A stretch of DNA of 64,000 nucleotides from Mesorhizobium tianshanense (GCF_007830515.1 NZ_VLKT01000026.1:45104-109103); one strand, 5' to 3'; shown: positions 52,143-61,983, numbered from the stretch's first letter. Notes: generated by a model not told the origin, from the sequence alone. Translations and numbers: made by a program.

Positions 52143-52485
52143 TTGTTGATTATCCGAGCCGATTGACAGTCCAGTTAGGTCCGCGGACCTAAGATCCAGG
52201 TAATCGTAGCGCGTCGGCGGACCTGCAAGACCTCAAATCCGCAAGGAGCACTGTACCCCTCCGGTGAGGCTTCACCGGATGGATACAGAGCACTCACAGA
52301 GGGCGGATTTGCGAGTGGCGACTGGAGTGCAGGGATAGGGTCGATCGCGGCTACCCGGATCGCTCCCACGGGCTGATTGCAGATCCGGCAAAAAAATGCG
52401 TGAGTGTTTCTAGCGAAACGTTGCAGCGCGCACGTGAAAACGCTGGCAGCCGGAACACTATTAAACAGCTCGACCTGTTGTCGAT
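52143..52485. other. Gap between istB remnant and GMC oxidoreductase
   Basis: No gene is recognisable. The only strong structure is a perfect 8-base inverted repeat TCCGGTGA / TCACCGGA with a 4-base loop (52260-52279), without a following T-run. Confidence 0.5.
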
Positions 52486-54126
52486 TTAGTGAATGTTCCC
52501 TGCGTCTTCTAACACCATCCGTGCTCCTTTCTCAGAAATCATGATTGTTGGAGTATTTGTATTCCCTGACGTGATAGTGGGCATCACTGAAGCATCAATC
52601 ACGCGCAACGCGCTGAGACCAATCACCCGGAGGCGCTCGTCAACGACCGCGGTGGGGTCACTTGCAAGGCCCATTTTTGCGGTGCCGACCGGATGAAAAA
52701 TCGTGGTTCCAATATCGCCTGCAGCTTTTGCGAGCGCTTTATCACTGTCATCAACAAGAGGTCCGGGTAAATGTTCTTCGGGTGCGAAGCGCTGCAATGC
52801 TGGCTGCCTCATGAGTCGCCGCGTCGTGCGGATGGCGTCCGCCGCGACGCGGCAGTCTTCAGCGGTCGACAAATAGTTTGGCGAAATAGCTGGTTTGTCG
52901 AGAGGATCGGCGGATACCAACCGGATTGTTCCGCGGGATCCAGGCCTAAGATTACACGCTGCAACTGTGATGGCGGAGAAGCGATGCAATGGATCGCCAA
53001 ATTTGTCGAGCGAAAGAGGTTGCACATGGAACTGAATGTTCGCCCGCGCATAATCCGGCGACGAGGTCGTGAAGATTCCGAGCTGTGATGGCGCCATCGT
53101 CAGGGGGCCACGTCGAAACAACGCGAACTCGAGCCCCATCATGCCACGGCCGATGAGGGAATGGTAAGCTTCGTTGAGCGTCTTGACGCCGCGCACTTTG
53201 TAGATCGCCCGCTGCTGAAGATGGTCCTGAAGATTGCGGCCCACGCCGGGCTTGTGCAAAATCGTCTCAATACCATGGGGGGAAAGCCACTCGGATGGTC
53301 CGATGCCGGAGAGTTGAAGAATTTGGGCGGAACCTATCGAGCCGGCGGCCAGAATCACTTCGCCCTTTGCTCTGGCCTCGATGACGTGGCCGTTTAGACG
53401 AAAGCGCACGCCGACAGCGCGTCGGTCTTTAAATATTACCCTCTCGACCAGAGCGCCCGTCTTTAACCGTAGATTTGACCGCTTCAGAGCGGGTTTGAGG
53501 AATGCCCGTGCCGCCGACCAGCGAAGGCCGCTTCTCTGATTGACGTGGAAATATCCTACTCCAGTGTTATCGCCGGTATTGAAGTCCTGTGTACACGGAA
53601 CTCCCATTTCTGTGGCCGCCTTCGCGATGGTGTCGAGTATTTCCCAACGCAACCGCGGCTGCTCCACGCGCCATTCGCCCCCTGAGCCATGATGCTCGGT
53701 GTCACCCAAGAAATGGTTGTCGAGCCGTTTGAATATAGGGAGCACATCATCCCAACTCCAGCCGGCAAGTCCTAGCTGACGCCAGTGGTCGTAGTCCGCT
53801 GCTTGACCGCGCATGGAGATCATCGCATTTATCGCTGATGATCCACCTATGACTTTTCCGCGCGGGTACTTCAGCGATCGTCCATTTAAGCCAGGCTCTT
53901 TCCCGGTTTCAAACATCCAATCAGAGCGGGGATTTCCGATCGCGAACAAGTAACCAACGGGGATGTGGAACCAGATCCAATTATCGTTGCCCCCCGCCTC
54001 AAGCACCAGAACTCGGTTGTTGGGGAGAGCGGACAAACGGTTCGCCATCACGCAACCAGCAGAGCCTGCGCCAACAACGATATAGTCGTACTCACCGTCG
54101 AGTATGCGGCCCCCTGTCAAAGTCAC
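52486..54126 (-). CDS. GMC-family FAD oxidoreductase (choline-dehydrogenase-like)
   Basis: 546 residues. The FAD-binding motif VVGAGSAGCVMANRLS is near the N-terminus, followed by the GMC signatures YPRGKVIGGSSAINAM and GSIGSAQILQLSGIGP. The active-site region is FHPVGTAKMG with the catalytic His near residue 475, and the C-terminus has NTNTPTIMISEKGA. The family oxidises alcohols, choline being the best-known rhizobial substrate, but many members act on other alcohols. It follows the enoyl-CoA hydratase after 88 bases, probably in one unit with the CoA-transferase. Confidence 0.88.
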   Translation of the reverse strand: MTLTGGRILDGEYDYIVVGAGSAGCVMANRLSALPNNRVLVLEAGGNDNWIWFHIPVGYLFAIGNPRSDWMFETGKEPGLNGRSLKYPRGKVIGGSSAINAMISMRGQAADYDHWRQLGLAGWSWDDVLPIFKRLDNHFLGDTEHHGSGGEWRVEQPRLRWEILDTIAKAATEMGVPCTQDFNTGDNTGVGYFHVNQRSGLRWSAARAFLKPALKRSNLRLKTGALVERVIFKDRRAVGVRFRLNGHVIEARAKGEVILAAGSIGSAQILQLSGIGPSEWLSPHGIETILHKPGVGRNLQDHLQQRAIYKVRGVKTLNEAYHSLIGRGMMGLEFALFRRGPLTMAPSQLGIFTTSSPDYARANIQFHVQPLSLDKFGDPLHRFSAITVAACNLRPGSRGTIRLVSADPLDKPAISPNYLSTAEDCRVAADAIRTTRRLMRQPALQRFAPEEHLPGPLVDDSDKALAKAAGDIGTTIFHPVGTAKMGLASDPTAVVDERLRVIGLSALRVIDASVMPTITSGNTNTPTIMISEKGARMVLEDAGNIH

Positions 54127-54214
54127 CTCCTCAAACTCCCTTGTGCGGGTTATTTATCGGTTCGCTACCAGCAGTGAACCGGCGCGAGTTGTCTTTGCTT
54201 CGGGCGTGCTAACG

Positions 54215-55069
54215 TCAACGATGCCGGAAGACAGGAGCCCGCTTGTTGACGAAAGCGTTCATTCCTTCTTTCTGGCCTTCAGTTGCAAAGGCTGATTGGA
54301 ACAGAAGTCGTTCGTGACGAAGTCCATCTGCGAGAGACCCCTCGAAGGCCCGATTGACAGCTTCCTTCGCCATTTTGACTGCCGGCGCGTTGTATGCAGC
54401 AATTGTGTGAGCGACCTCCAAAGCTGTCTGCAGAAGGTCTGCCGCAGGAACGACGCGCGCGACGAGCCCCGCCGCCTTCGCCTCGGCCGCACCGATCGTG
54501 CGACCGGTCAATACCAAGTCCATAGCGAGTGATTTTCCTACCGCGCGGGTTAGTCGCTGCGAACCACCGATGCCGGGCAGGATGCCGAGTTTGATTTCAG
54601 GCTGCCCGAACTGCGCATCCTCCGAGGCGATGATGATGTCGCACAAAAGCGCGAGCTCACAGCCTCCTCCAAGCGCGAAGCCGCTTACTGCCGCGATTAT
54701 CGGTTTCGAAATGGCGGCGATTTTGTCCCAAGGCGCTAGAAAATCATCCATGTAAAAGTTGAAAAATGATTTCTCAGCCATCTCGGCAATGTCAGCGCCC
54801 GCAGCGAACGCTCTTGGGCTTCCCGTGATTACAATGGCACCGATCTGAGCGTCGGCATCAAAGCCATTTAGTGCAGCGAGTACTTCAACTGCGAGGCGGC
54901 TATTTAGAGCGTTCAAACTTTTCGGACGGTTTAGTGTTATGAGACCAACGCGTTCACGTCGTTCCACAATAATTGTTTCCGGACTTTCTGTCGTTGTGAC
55001 AATAGCGACTTCGCGGGGAGCAGTAGGTTCAGCAGTTTTACGAGCAGTCGCTGAATTGGCGGTGGTCAT
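54215..55069 (-). CDS. Enoyl-CoA hydratase/isomerase family protein
   Basis: 284 residues. The crotonase fold is plain from ETIIVERRERVGLITLNRPKSLNALN onwards. The oxyanion-hole motif is FAAGADIAEM. Both catalytic glutamates of true enoyl-CoA hydratases are present (GGGCELALLCD and FGQPEIKLGILPGIGG). About 28 extra Thr/Ala/Glu-rich residues precede the domain, so a later start is possible. Its position between a class III CoA-transferase and an alcohol dehydrogenase suggests breakdown of an activated acid, for example in a carnitine-like route (inference). Confidence 0.9.
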   Translation of the reverse strand: MTTANSATARKTAEPTAPREVAIVTTTESPETIIVERRERVGLITLNRPKSLNALNSRLAVEVLAALNGFDADAQIGAIVITGSPRAFAAGADIAEMAEKSFFNFYMDDFLAPWDKIAAISKPIIAAVSGFALGGGCELALLCDIIIASEDAQFGQPEIKLGILPGIGGSQRLTRAVGKSLAMDLVLTGRTIGAAEAKAAGLVARVVPAADLLQTALEVAHTIAAYNAPAVKMAKEAVNRAFEGSLADGLRHERLLFQSAFATEGQKEGMNAFVNKRAPVFRHR

Positions 55070-55133
55070 GACACAGTCTCCTTAGGATGATAATAGACAC
55101 TAGGCGACTTAGCGCTCGCGGCGGAGAATAGAT

Positions 55134-56363
55134 CTAGGTCAACACGTCGCCTTGATCATCGCCGCGAGAAATGTAGCTACCGAGTGATGCCATCAGTTCA
55201 CTTAGTATTTGCTCGCGATGCTCATTTAAACCAGGTGCGACGACTGGCGTTACTGGATCGTTCTGGGGGTAACCACCCAACCTAATCGGATTCCCAGCGG
55301 TACGGATGGCGCGACTACCATTGCCTTTAACGTGGATGATCATGCTGCGAGCGATGAGCTGTGGGTTCTCGAAAAGCTTGTCGATTGTGTTAATCGGTGA
55401 ACATGGCACGCCAGCAGCGTTTAATCTGTCTATCCAATGCTGAATAGGTTCGATAGAAGTAATCGCCTCGATTGCCTTGATCAGGTCTGATCGATTCCGG
55501 CATCTGAGGTTATTGCTAGTAAATAATGGATCAAGTGCAAGCTGGGGCGCTTCAAGAGCATCGGCCATCAACATGAATAGAGTGTCGTTTCCCGCCGCTA
55601 TGACGAAGCGACCATCTTTCGCCGCGAAGCTTTCGAAGGGTGCGAGCGACGGGTGGCTGTCGCCTGTTCGGCCTGGTACCGTCCCTTCAACATCGTAGCG
55701 AGCGAGCGCGGTCTCCATGAGCGCGGCCTGGCAATCGAGCATTCCGATGTCCACCCGCGTACCCTGGGCGTTTTGCGACCGCTTGTAGAGTGCCGAGACT
55801 ATTCCGATCGTGGCAAACAGTGCGGCGCCAAGATCGCCGAAGCTTGTGCCTACGCGCGCCGGCGGACCGTCCGGCCATCCAGTGAGGCTCATCACCCCGC
55901 CCATCGCTTGAACGACCATATCATAGCCGGGCAGATCGCTAAACGGTCCCGTATGGCCGAAGCCGGAGATCGAAGCATACACGATGTGCGGATGAGTCTT
56001 TGCGAGCCGGTCCGCACCGTACCCCAGCCGATCCATCACCCCAGGTCGAAAGTTTTCTACCAAGACATCCGCTTTGTCTAAAAGTTGTTCTAGAATTTCC
56101 CGATCGCGCGGCGATTTAATATCTAGAACGATGCTTTCCTTTCCTCTGTTAAAGCAAATAAAATAAGCCGACTCGTCTTCGACAAATGGGCCGAAGGCTC
56201 GAGTGTCGTCACCTGTGCCGAACTTTTCTATCTTTATCACGCGAGCGCCCAGATCCGCTAAGACCATGGTGCAATACGGTCCAGCCAGGACGCGTGAGAA
56301 ATCCAGGACGGTGATACCTGAAAGGGGGCCCTTGTTGGGGTTTTGGTCAACTCCGATATACAT
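55134..56363 (-). CDS. Class III (CaiB/BaiF-type) CoA-transferase
   Basis: 409 residues. Family marks are GITVLDFSRVLAGPYCTMVLADLGARVIKIE at the N-terminus, DVLVENFRPGVMDRLG, and PGYDMVVQAMGGVMSLTG, where the Asp is the catalytic residue that forms the acyl anhydride. These enzymes move CoA between carboxylic acids (formyl-CoA, carnitine, succinyl-CoA and others). First gene of a three-gene minus-strand unit with the hydratase and GMC oxidoreductase; 117 bases downstream of phnN. Confidence 0.9.
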   Translation of the reverse strand: MYIGVDQNPNKGPLSGITVLDFSRVLAGPYCTMVLADLGARVIKIEKFGTGDDTRAFGPFVEDESAYFICFNRGKESIVLDIKSPRDREILEQLLDKADVLVENFRPGVMDRLGYGADRLAKTHPHIVYASISGFGHTGPFSDLPGYDMVVQAMGGVMSLTGWPDGPPARVGTSFGDLGAALFATIGIVSALYKRSQNAQGTRVDIGMLDCQAALMETALARYDVEGTVPGRTGDSHPSLAPFESFAAKDGRFVIAAGNDTLFMLMADALEAPQLALDPLFTSNNLRCRNRSDLIKAIEAITSIEPIQHWIDRLNAAGVPCSPINTIDKLFENPQLIARSMIIHVKGNGSRAIRTAGNPIRLGGYPQNDPVTPVVAPGLNEHREQILSELMASLGSYISRGDDQGDVLT

Positions 56364-56480
56364 GCGTTCCTCCAGCTGGTTGCTTACATGCGATCAGAGC
56401 GAAGCGGGCATGGGATGGGCGCGCATTGTCGGTGGCATCGCCAATTCACGGCAAGCTTGCCGCGCCCAGGATATGTCACG

Positions 56481-57074
56481 CTAAGAATTCTCAAGGTGCG
56501 CCCCTCCGCCATCGGCGCCGAATGTGAGGAGCCTCAAGAACTCTTCTCCAGCTACAGCCGGAGGTCCCGAATTGTCGATATTGTGAACATCTGACCCAAC
56601 AACCTCGATCGTTTCGCTCCGGGCTAGACGGTCCCGAATCGACTTTCCCGTCTCTCTGCCTCGCTCGGCTAGACGCCGCTGAAGTAATTCGGACGGTGCA
56701 GTGATGTTGACGATTTGCAGGCGAGGGAACCGCAATCTTGCTTGAGGCAGCACCTCGCGCGAGCCATTCGCAATCACGACCGTCCCGTCTGCTAGCCATT
56801 GATCAACGGCGGCTGGCAGGCCGTAAGAAAGACCGTGCGCAGTCCAATTCAAGGAGAATGCGTTATGTGAGACTAGGCGTTGAAACTCATGCTCGGAAAC
56901 GGATTCGTGGTCTTCGCCCGGAGAGGCGGGCCGGGTGATGATCCGTCGGACAAACCTGAAGCCAGGATGAAGTCGCAGCCGCTCCCGAGCATAGTCAAGC
57001 AATGTATCCTTGCCAGAACCGCTCGGGCCAACGATTAGCACCATCCTACCGGTGATTCCTACCCCGACGATCAT
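56481..57074 (-). CDS. phnN: PhnN, ribose 1,5-bisphosphate phosphokinase
   Basis: 197 residues. Walker A VGPSGSGKDTLLDYA is near the N-terminus, followed by VRRIITRPASPGEDHESVSEHEF, SLNWTAHGLSYGLP and IVNITAPSELLQRRLAERGRE, all guanylate-kinase-like PhnN blocks. It makes PRPP from ribose 1,5-bisphosphate at the end of the C-P lyase pathway. The start overlaps the DUF1045 stop (ATGA). It is the only intact phnN in the window; the plus-strand operon has none and copy 3 is frameshifted. Confidence 0.93.
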   Translation of the reverse strand: MIVGVGITGRMVLIVGPSGSGKDTLLDYARERLRLHPGFRFVRRIITRPASPGEDHESVSEHEFQRLVSHNAFSLNWTAHGLSYGLPAAVDQWLADGTVVIANGSREVLPQARLRFPRLQIVNITAPSELLQRRLAERGRETGKSIRDRLARSETIEVVGSDVHNIDNSGPPAVAGEEFLRLLTFGADGGGAHLENS

Positions 57075-57790
57075 GCCATTACCTTCCTCGCCTTGGCCTG
57101 GAGCAAGAAACGGGATCGAACAACGAAGTCGGCCTTAGGACTTTCCTGTGAAAACAACGAGAGTGCATCGAGCCGGAAGTCCTCATCGAGCAGAGGAGCG
57201 AACGTATCAGTAAGACGCTTCCAAACGGCTTCTTGAAATTCAGGCCGCACTGGACCAGTCAGAGTCATATGGAAGCGAAAGCGTTCCAAGACGTAGGGGT
57301 ATCCCCATTGTGCCATGTTCGCAGCCTCCACCTCATCGAGAGAAGTCCTCAGCCGGCGTTGTCGCTCCTCTTCTTCCATCGGTGCCCGAAATCGATCCAT
57401 CTCCACCACAACTCGTGCTGCCAACTCGCCAAGCGCAGGGGTGGGGCTTGATGGAACAAGTGCGAAGAAATCGCCCAGTGTACTGATGCGAAGCGGGCCG
57501 ATCGGGCATGGAGCCGAAGTGCAGACCAGTCTCTCAATTGCCTGGTCGAGGTCAGTAACTTCATACGCTGCTTTCAGACGGAAGGGAGCCTTGATGGTAG
57601 CATGAAATCCGTACCGACGCGGCTCTGCTGTCAGGGCAAAGTCACTTGTGCCGACGGTGGTCTGGGCCACACTCGCCTCGGAGAAAGCGTTCCGCCCCAG
57701 CCATGCGGCGGCCGCACGCGTCAACGCGTGGTTTTCCGGCGGCGTATAGTAGATGGCATACCTTATGCCTGACGATAGGTCGGAATTCAC
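57071..57790 (-). CDS. DUF1045 phosphonate-operon protein, 2H phosphoesterase fold, intact
   Basis: 239 residues with both HxT motifs of the 2H superfamily: YGFHATIKAPF near residue 60 and RFHMTLTGPV near residue 175. Family members occur almost only in phn operons. Since no phnP (cyclic phosphate phosphodiesterase) is visible in either operon, this protein may open the 5-phosphoribosyl 1,2-cyclic phosphate made by C-P lyase; that is an inference from context and fold. Overlaps phnL and phnN by ATGA junctions. Copies 1 and 3 are broken. Confidence 0.88.
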   Translation of the reverse strand: MNSDLSSGIRYAIYYTPPENHALTRAAAAWLGRNAFSEASVAQTTVGTSDFALTAEPRRYGFHATIKAPFRLKAAYEVTDLDQAIERLVCTSAPCPIGPLRISTLGDFFALVPSSPTPALGELAARVVVEMDRFRAPMEEEERQRRLRTSLDEVEAANMAQWGYPYVLERFRFHMTLTGPVRPEFQEAVWKRLTDTFAPLLDEDFRLDALSLFSQESPKADFVVRSRFLLQAKARKVMA

Positions 57791-58542
57791 GCAACCGCCT
57801 CAATCGTGGGTAAGTCCGGCACCGGCTTGCAAGGGATTTCGGTGGGTTCCCTGTGCGTAGACCGGATCTCGAACAAGCGATCGGCAACTGCGTCGCGAAC
57901 CTCGGCATCATGGAAAATACCTACAACTGCGGCGCCACGTACCTTCGCCTCGCAAATCAATTCAATCACCGTCTTCCGATTTTCGGCGTCGAGTGAGGCT
58001 GTCGGCTCATCAAGAAGAAGAATTGGATAGGCGACAATAAAGCTACGCGCGATGTTGACGCGCTGTTGTTCGCCCCCTGAAAATGTTGCTGGTGCGAGAG
58101 ACCAGAGGCGTTCGGGAATGCGTAGGCGAGTAAGCAGCGTGCGCGCCGCGGCATGGGCCTCTTCAACCGATCGTCCGTTGGTTATCGCTGGCTCTGCGAC
58201 GACATCGAGGACTGGCACGCGGGGAATGACGCGCAGGAACTGACTGACATAGCCAATAGTGAAGCGTCGGATCTCGACGACCTTCCATGGTTCGGCTGCA
58301 GTGATATCAACTATTTCTCCGTCATGTTGCACCATGACAGAGCCAGACTGCGGCTTGTAATTCGCATAAAGTGAGCGCAGCAACGTCGACTTTCCGGCAC
58401 CAGACGGACCGTGCAGGCAAACGCACTCTCCGGATCGAACTTGCAGATCGATGTCCTCGAAAACTGGCAGCGTTGTTCCACCTTGCGTATGCAGCGTGAA
58501 TGTCTTGGAGAGGCCTCTGGCGTGAAGACGGATGATGGTCAT
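57787..58542 (-). CDS. phnL: PhnL, ABC-type ATPase of the C-P lyase, copy 2
   Basis: 251 residues. Walker A GPSGAGKSTLLRSLYANY, signature FSGGEQQRVNIARS and Walker B ILLLDEPTASLD are intact. It ends at a normal ATGA junction with the next gene, unlike copy 1, which has lost its stop. Spacing to phnK is 23 bases. Confidence 0.95.
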   Translation of the reverse strand: MTIIRLHARGLSKTFTLHTQGGTTLPVFEDIDLQVRSGECVCLHGPSGAGKSTLLRSLYANYKPQSGSVMVQHDGEIVDITAAEPWKVVEIRRFTIGYVSQFLRVIPRVPVLDVVAEPAITNGRSVEEAHAAARTLLTRLRIPERLWSLAPATFSGGEQQRVNIARSFIVAYPILLLDEPTASLDAENRKTVIELICEAKVRGAAVVGIFHDAEVRDAVADRLFEIRSTHREPTEIPCKPVPDLPTIEAVA

Positions 58543-58565
58543 GATGAAAGTCTCCTTCCCGCCGC

Positions 58566-59363
58566 TCAGACCTGAAGGATCGACGAGACTAGCAGTTGCG
58601 TATAGGGGTGATGGGGATCGTCGAGCACCTGATCAGTCAGGCCTTCCTCGATGACGCGGCCGCGCTGCATGACCATCAGGCGATCGGCGAGCAAGCGCAC
58701 CACGGCAAGATCGTGGGTGACGATAATGGCAGCGATGCCCAGTTCGCGTACAAGGCCGCGTAGCAGGTCGAGAAGCCGCGCCTGTACCGAGACGTCGAGC
58801 CCACCGGTCGGCTCGTCCATAAAGACGAGTCTGGGTTTGGTCACAAGATTGCGGGCTATCTGAAGTCGCTGCTGCATTCCGCCTGAGAAGGTTCTGGGCT
58901 TGTCGTCAGTGCGTGTGAGGTCGATCTCAACCTTCTGCAACCAGTCCTGTGCCTCTGCACGGATGTTGCCGTAGTGGCGTGCGCCGATGGCCATTGGACG
59001 TTCCCCGACATTGCCACCGGCGCTCACATCCATACGCAACCCATCACGCGGGTTTTGGTGGACGATCCCCCAATCAGTGCGCGCAAGGCGCCGCCGCTCG
59101 GGTTCGGACAGCAACAGCATGTCGACAGGACCGCGATCCTTCATGTCGTAGATGATGGAGCCGGTGTCGGGCTGAAGACGTCCTGAAAGGCATGCGAGTA
59201 GCGTTGACTTCCCTGAACCGCTTTCACCCACGATGCCCAGCACTTCGCCCGGGCGAATGGAAAAGGAAACGTCGAGGCAGCCGACCTGGCCACCATAGGA
59301 TTTAGACACTCCAGAAACTTCCAGAAGCACCGGCCTTTGTTGGAGTTTGCGAACGGCGCTCAT
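58566..59363 (-). CDS. phnK: PhnK, ABC-type ATPase of the C-P lyase, copy 2
   Basis: 265 residues, same length as copy 1, with Walker A GESGSGKSTLLA, signature FSGGMQQRLQIARN and Walker B LVFMDEPTGGLD. Differences from copy 1 are concentrated in the first 80 residues; the segment from the signature to the C-terminus is nearly identical. Overlaps phnJ by 4 bases. Confidence 0.95.
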   Translation of the reverse strand: MSAVRKLQQRPVLLEVSGVSKSYGGQVGCLDVSFSIRPGEVLGIVGESGSGKSTLLACLSGRLQPDTGSIIYDMKDRGPVDMLLLSEPERRRLARTDWGIVHQNPRDGLRMDVSAGGNVGERPMAIGARHYGNIRAEAQDWLQKVEIDLTRTDDKPRTFSGGMQQRLQIARNLVTKPRLVFMDEPTGGLDVSVQARLLDLLRGLVRELGIAAIIVTHDLAVVRLLADRLMVMQRGRVIEEGLTDQVLDDPHHPYTQLLVSSILQV

Positions 59364-60277
59364 AGCTTGGCTCCCTCATCGGGAGCCACAATCCCACCGG
59401 TTTCAGTCGTCAGCGCCCGGTCCGCTTGGCGCTTGTTGCAATAGTCAGTGTCTGAACAAACAAACATGCGTCCTCCGCGATCGTCGGTGACCACCTCGTC
59501 GAGGTAGGAAACGGTCGAGCTACAAAGGGCACAGCAACCTTTCCAGGTCTGGACCTCGAAGGGATGGTCATCGAAATCAAGACTGCGCACGGATGTGTAG
59601 GGCGGCACCGCATAGATGCGCTTTTCGCGCCCGGCTCCAAACAGCTGGATCGCCGGATTGTTTTCCATCTTAGGATTATCGAACTTCGGAATCGGGCTTG
59701 GTGACATCAGATGCCTGGCATTGACCATGGCGGGGTAGTCGTACGTCCGGGCGATACGTCCGAAGCGGGCGATGTCCTCATAAAGGGTCACCTGCATGGC
59801 GCCGTACTCTGCATAGGCGTGCATCTTACGAGTTTCATTCTCGCGCGGATCGATCTTGTGCAGGGGATCGGGCTGGGGAACCTGATAGACGAGAATCTGA
59901 CCTTCTTGGAGAGGCGCTTCAGGGATTCGGTGCCGTGTCTGAATGATGGTCGCTTCTGCGGTTTGTTCGGTCGTAGCGACGTTCGATACGATCTCAAAGA
60001 AGCGGCGGATCGAAACGGCATTGGTGGTATCGTCGGCGCCTTGGTCTATGACCTTCAGCCTATCGTCGGGCCCGATGATGCTGGCCGTGACCTGAATCCC
60101 GCCGGTTCCCCAACCGTAAGCGAGCGGCATCTCGCGTCCGCCAAAGGGCACCTGATAGCCGGGGATCGACAAAGCCTTTAGGAGAGTGCGCCGTATCATC
60201 CGTTTGGTTTGTTCGTCGAGATAGGCGAAGCTGTAACCATCGCCGGTGTCGCACTGTTTGTTTCCAGGACCGGACAT
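59360..60277 (-). CDS. phnJ: PhnJ, C-P lyase radical-SAM subunit, copy 2
   Basis: 305 residues. The C-x2-C-x21-C-x5-C motif is complete (CALC and CSDTDYC). The N-terminus SFAYLDEQTKRMIRRTLLKALSIPG matches copy 1 closely; the first 14 and last 20 residues differ. The ATG overlaps the phnI stop by one base. Confidence 0.96.
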   Translation of the reverse strand: MSGPGNKQCDTGDGYSFAYLDEQTKRMIRRTLLKALSIPGYQVPFGGREMPLAYGWGTGGIQVTASIIGPDDRLKVIDQGADDTTNAVSIRRFFEIVSNVATTEQTAEATIIQTRHRIPEAPLQEGQILVYQVPQPDPLHKIDPRENETRKMHAYAEYGAMQVTLYEDIARFGRIARTYDYPAMVNARHLMSPSPIPKFDNPKMENNPAIQLFGAGREKRIYAVPPYTSVRSLDFDDHPFEVQTWKGCCALCSSTVSYLDEVVTDDRGGRMFVCSDTDYCNKRQADRALTTETGGIVAPDEGAKL

Positions 60278-61377
60278 TACTCCGCGGCCTCCTTTGCCTG
60301 ATCTGCTTCACGCTGCTCGCGCAACTGACGCACGAGCTGGAGCTCGGCTTGGAAATCGACATAGTGCGGCAGCTTGAAATGGGTGACGAAGCCATTCGCC
60401 TCGACACTATCGGTATGGGGAAGGACGAATCCCTCGTCCTGAGCTGGATATCGGACATCCTCGCCCAGCTCACGCGCCCTCAATGCGCGATCGACCAGCG
60501 CCATCGACATAGCTTTGCGCTCGCAATGGCCGAAAGTCAGTCCATAGCCCCGCGTGAACTGTGGAGGCTGTTCAGCGGTGCCTCGGAACTGGTTTATCAT
60601 CTGGCATTCGGTGATGGTAACTTCAGCGATTTCGATCGGAAACCCAAGGTCTTCCGGCACGATCTCGATGATAACCTCACCGAGGCGCAACTCGCCAACA
60701 AAGGGATGGGCGCCGCCGTATCCGCGAGCGGTCGAATATGCGAGCCCAAGCACGAAGCCTTCATCGCCCCGTGCAAGGTTTTGGAGACGCTGGTCGCGCC
60801 CGGCAGGGAGGCTCATCGGCTCGCGCGTCAGATCGAAAACCTCCTCGTCATTTTCGGAGATATCCGCTTCGATCAGACCCTCGCCATCGAACAGATCGAT
60901 GACGCGGGGAATGACGGAATCGAGCGGCTCATCAGCGAGCTCTGCTTCGGGCTTTCCGATTCCGCATTCCGCTGCGAGCGCGAAATCCAGCAGTCGATGG
61001 GTGTAGTCGTAGGTCGGTCCAAGCACCTGTCCGCCGGGGATGTCTTTGAATGTCGCCGAGATACGGCGGCGAACGGTCATCCTCGTTGTGTCGATTGGTT
61101 TAGAGACTGCGATACGCGGAAGAGTCGTGCGATAGGCGCGCAAGAGGAAGATTGCTTCGACCGCATCGCCCTGCGCTTGTTTGAGTGCCAGCGCAGCTAG
61201 GTCGCGATCATAAATCGAGCCCTCGTTCATCACGCGATCAACGGACAGACCAAGCTGTTCGCTGATTTGGCTTATGGTCAATTCCGCTAGGTCGGGATTG
61301 CCACGGCGCTCTTCAGCAATGAGCCTGTGGGAATTGATGATGGCCCGTTCGCCACCCTTTACAGCGACATAGGCCAT
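60277..61377 (-). CDS. phnI: PhnI, C-P lyase complex subunit, copy 2
   Basis: 366 residues, identical in length to copy 1. It shows MAYVAVKGGERAI, ISATFKDIPGGQVLGPTYDYTHRLLDF and VTITECQMINQFRGT. It ends in a Glu/Ala-rich tail (REQREADQAKEAAE). It starts immediately after the phnH stop. Confidence 0.96.
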   Translation of the reverse strand: MAYVAVKGGERAIINSHRLIAEERRGNPDLAELTISQISEQLGLSVDRVMNEGSIYDRDLAALALKQAQGDAVEAIFLLRAYRTTLPRIAVSKPIDTTRMTVRRRISATFKDIPGGQVLGPTYDYTHRLLDFALAAECGIGKPEAELADEPLDSVIPRVIDLFDGEGLIEADISENDEEVFDLTREPMSLPAGRDQRLQNLARGDEGFVLGLAYSTARGYGGAHPFVGELRLGEVIIEIVPEDLGFPIEIAEVTITECQMINQFRGTAEQPPQFTRGYGLTFGHCERKAMSMALVDRALRARELGEDVRYPAQDEGFVLPHTDSVEANGFVTHFKLPHYVDFQAELQLVRQLREQREADQAKEAAE

Positions 61378-61983
61378 CTACACTTCCACCCTAACTGCAC
61401 GCGGCAGGCCGACGAGCATGTCGCCCGAGATGAAAAACACGTCCACGCCCATTGGATAGATCTCACTACAGAGGTTCCATTCCGGCCAGAACCAGTCCGG
61501 CAAGCCTGCGATACCTGGCTTAATCACCTGATTGATTCCTGGTCCAAACCATGAGGCCGTAGGGCCTTCAGTCAGCGATGGCACCTGTACGATCAGTGTC
61601 GTGGAGCGGTCGGGAAATTCCACATCACCTGGGTGAAAGTCCATCAGATGAGGCATAGATGACGGATCGGCGATCAGGGCAAAACGTGCAGACTTCTTGT
61701 CTGTCGTCTGCGGCGCTTCGCAATGAAACCGCAGGTAGGAACGCGCCTCATCCGACGAGGCTCGTCCATCCAGCCATATCGGTGTCTCGAAATCCGCGAG
61801 GGTCAGACACAGCGCTGTTGCTGCCACGTCCAGCGGGTGGGGTGCAGACACCGACCGATCAAGCGGAAAAATCCGCCCCGGATAGGCTACTGCCGACATT
61901 AACGTCCGGAATACGGCCTGAGTGTCGAATACCGGATCGGCGAAGGCGGGCCGAAGCTCCGGTGCTGCAAGGTCGCGTTTCAT
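61378..61983 (-). CDS. phnH: PhnH, C-P lyase complex subunit, copy 2
   Basis: 201 residues. Landmarks are FADPVFDTQAVFRTLMSAVAYPGR, LTLADFETPIW, WFGPGINQV and GDMLVGLPRAVRVEV. Coupled to phnG by a 4-base overlap. Moderately diverged from copy 1 in the middle third. Confidence 0.95.
   Translation of the reverse strand: MKRDLAAPELRPAFADPVFDTQAVFRTLMSAVAYPGRIFPLDRSVSAPHPLDVAATALCLTLADFETPIWLDGRASSDEARSYLRFHCEAPQTTDKKSARFALIADPSSMPHLMDFHPGDVEFPDRSTTLIVQVPSLTEGPTASWFGPGINQVIKPGIAGLPDWFWPEWNLCSEIYPMGVDVFFISGDMLVGLPRAVRVEV

Noticed and set aside
52260..52279. Perfect 8-base hairpin TCCGGTGA/TCACCGGA as a terminator for the GMC gene
   Set aside because: No T-run follows on either strand, and it lies over 200 bases from the gene end, so terminator function is not supported.
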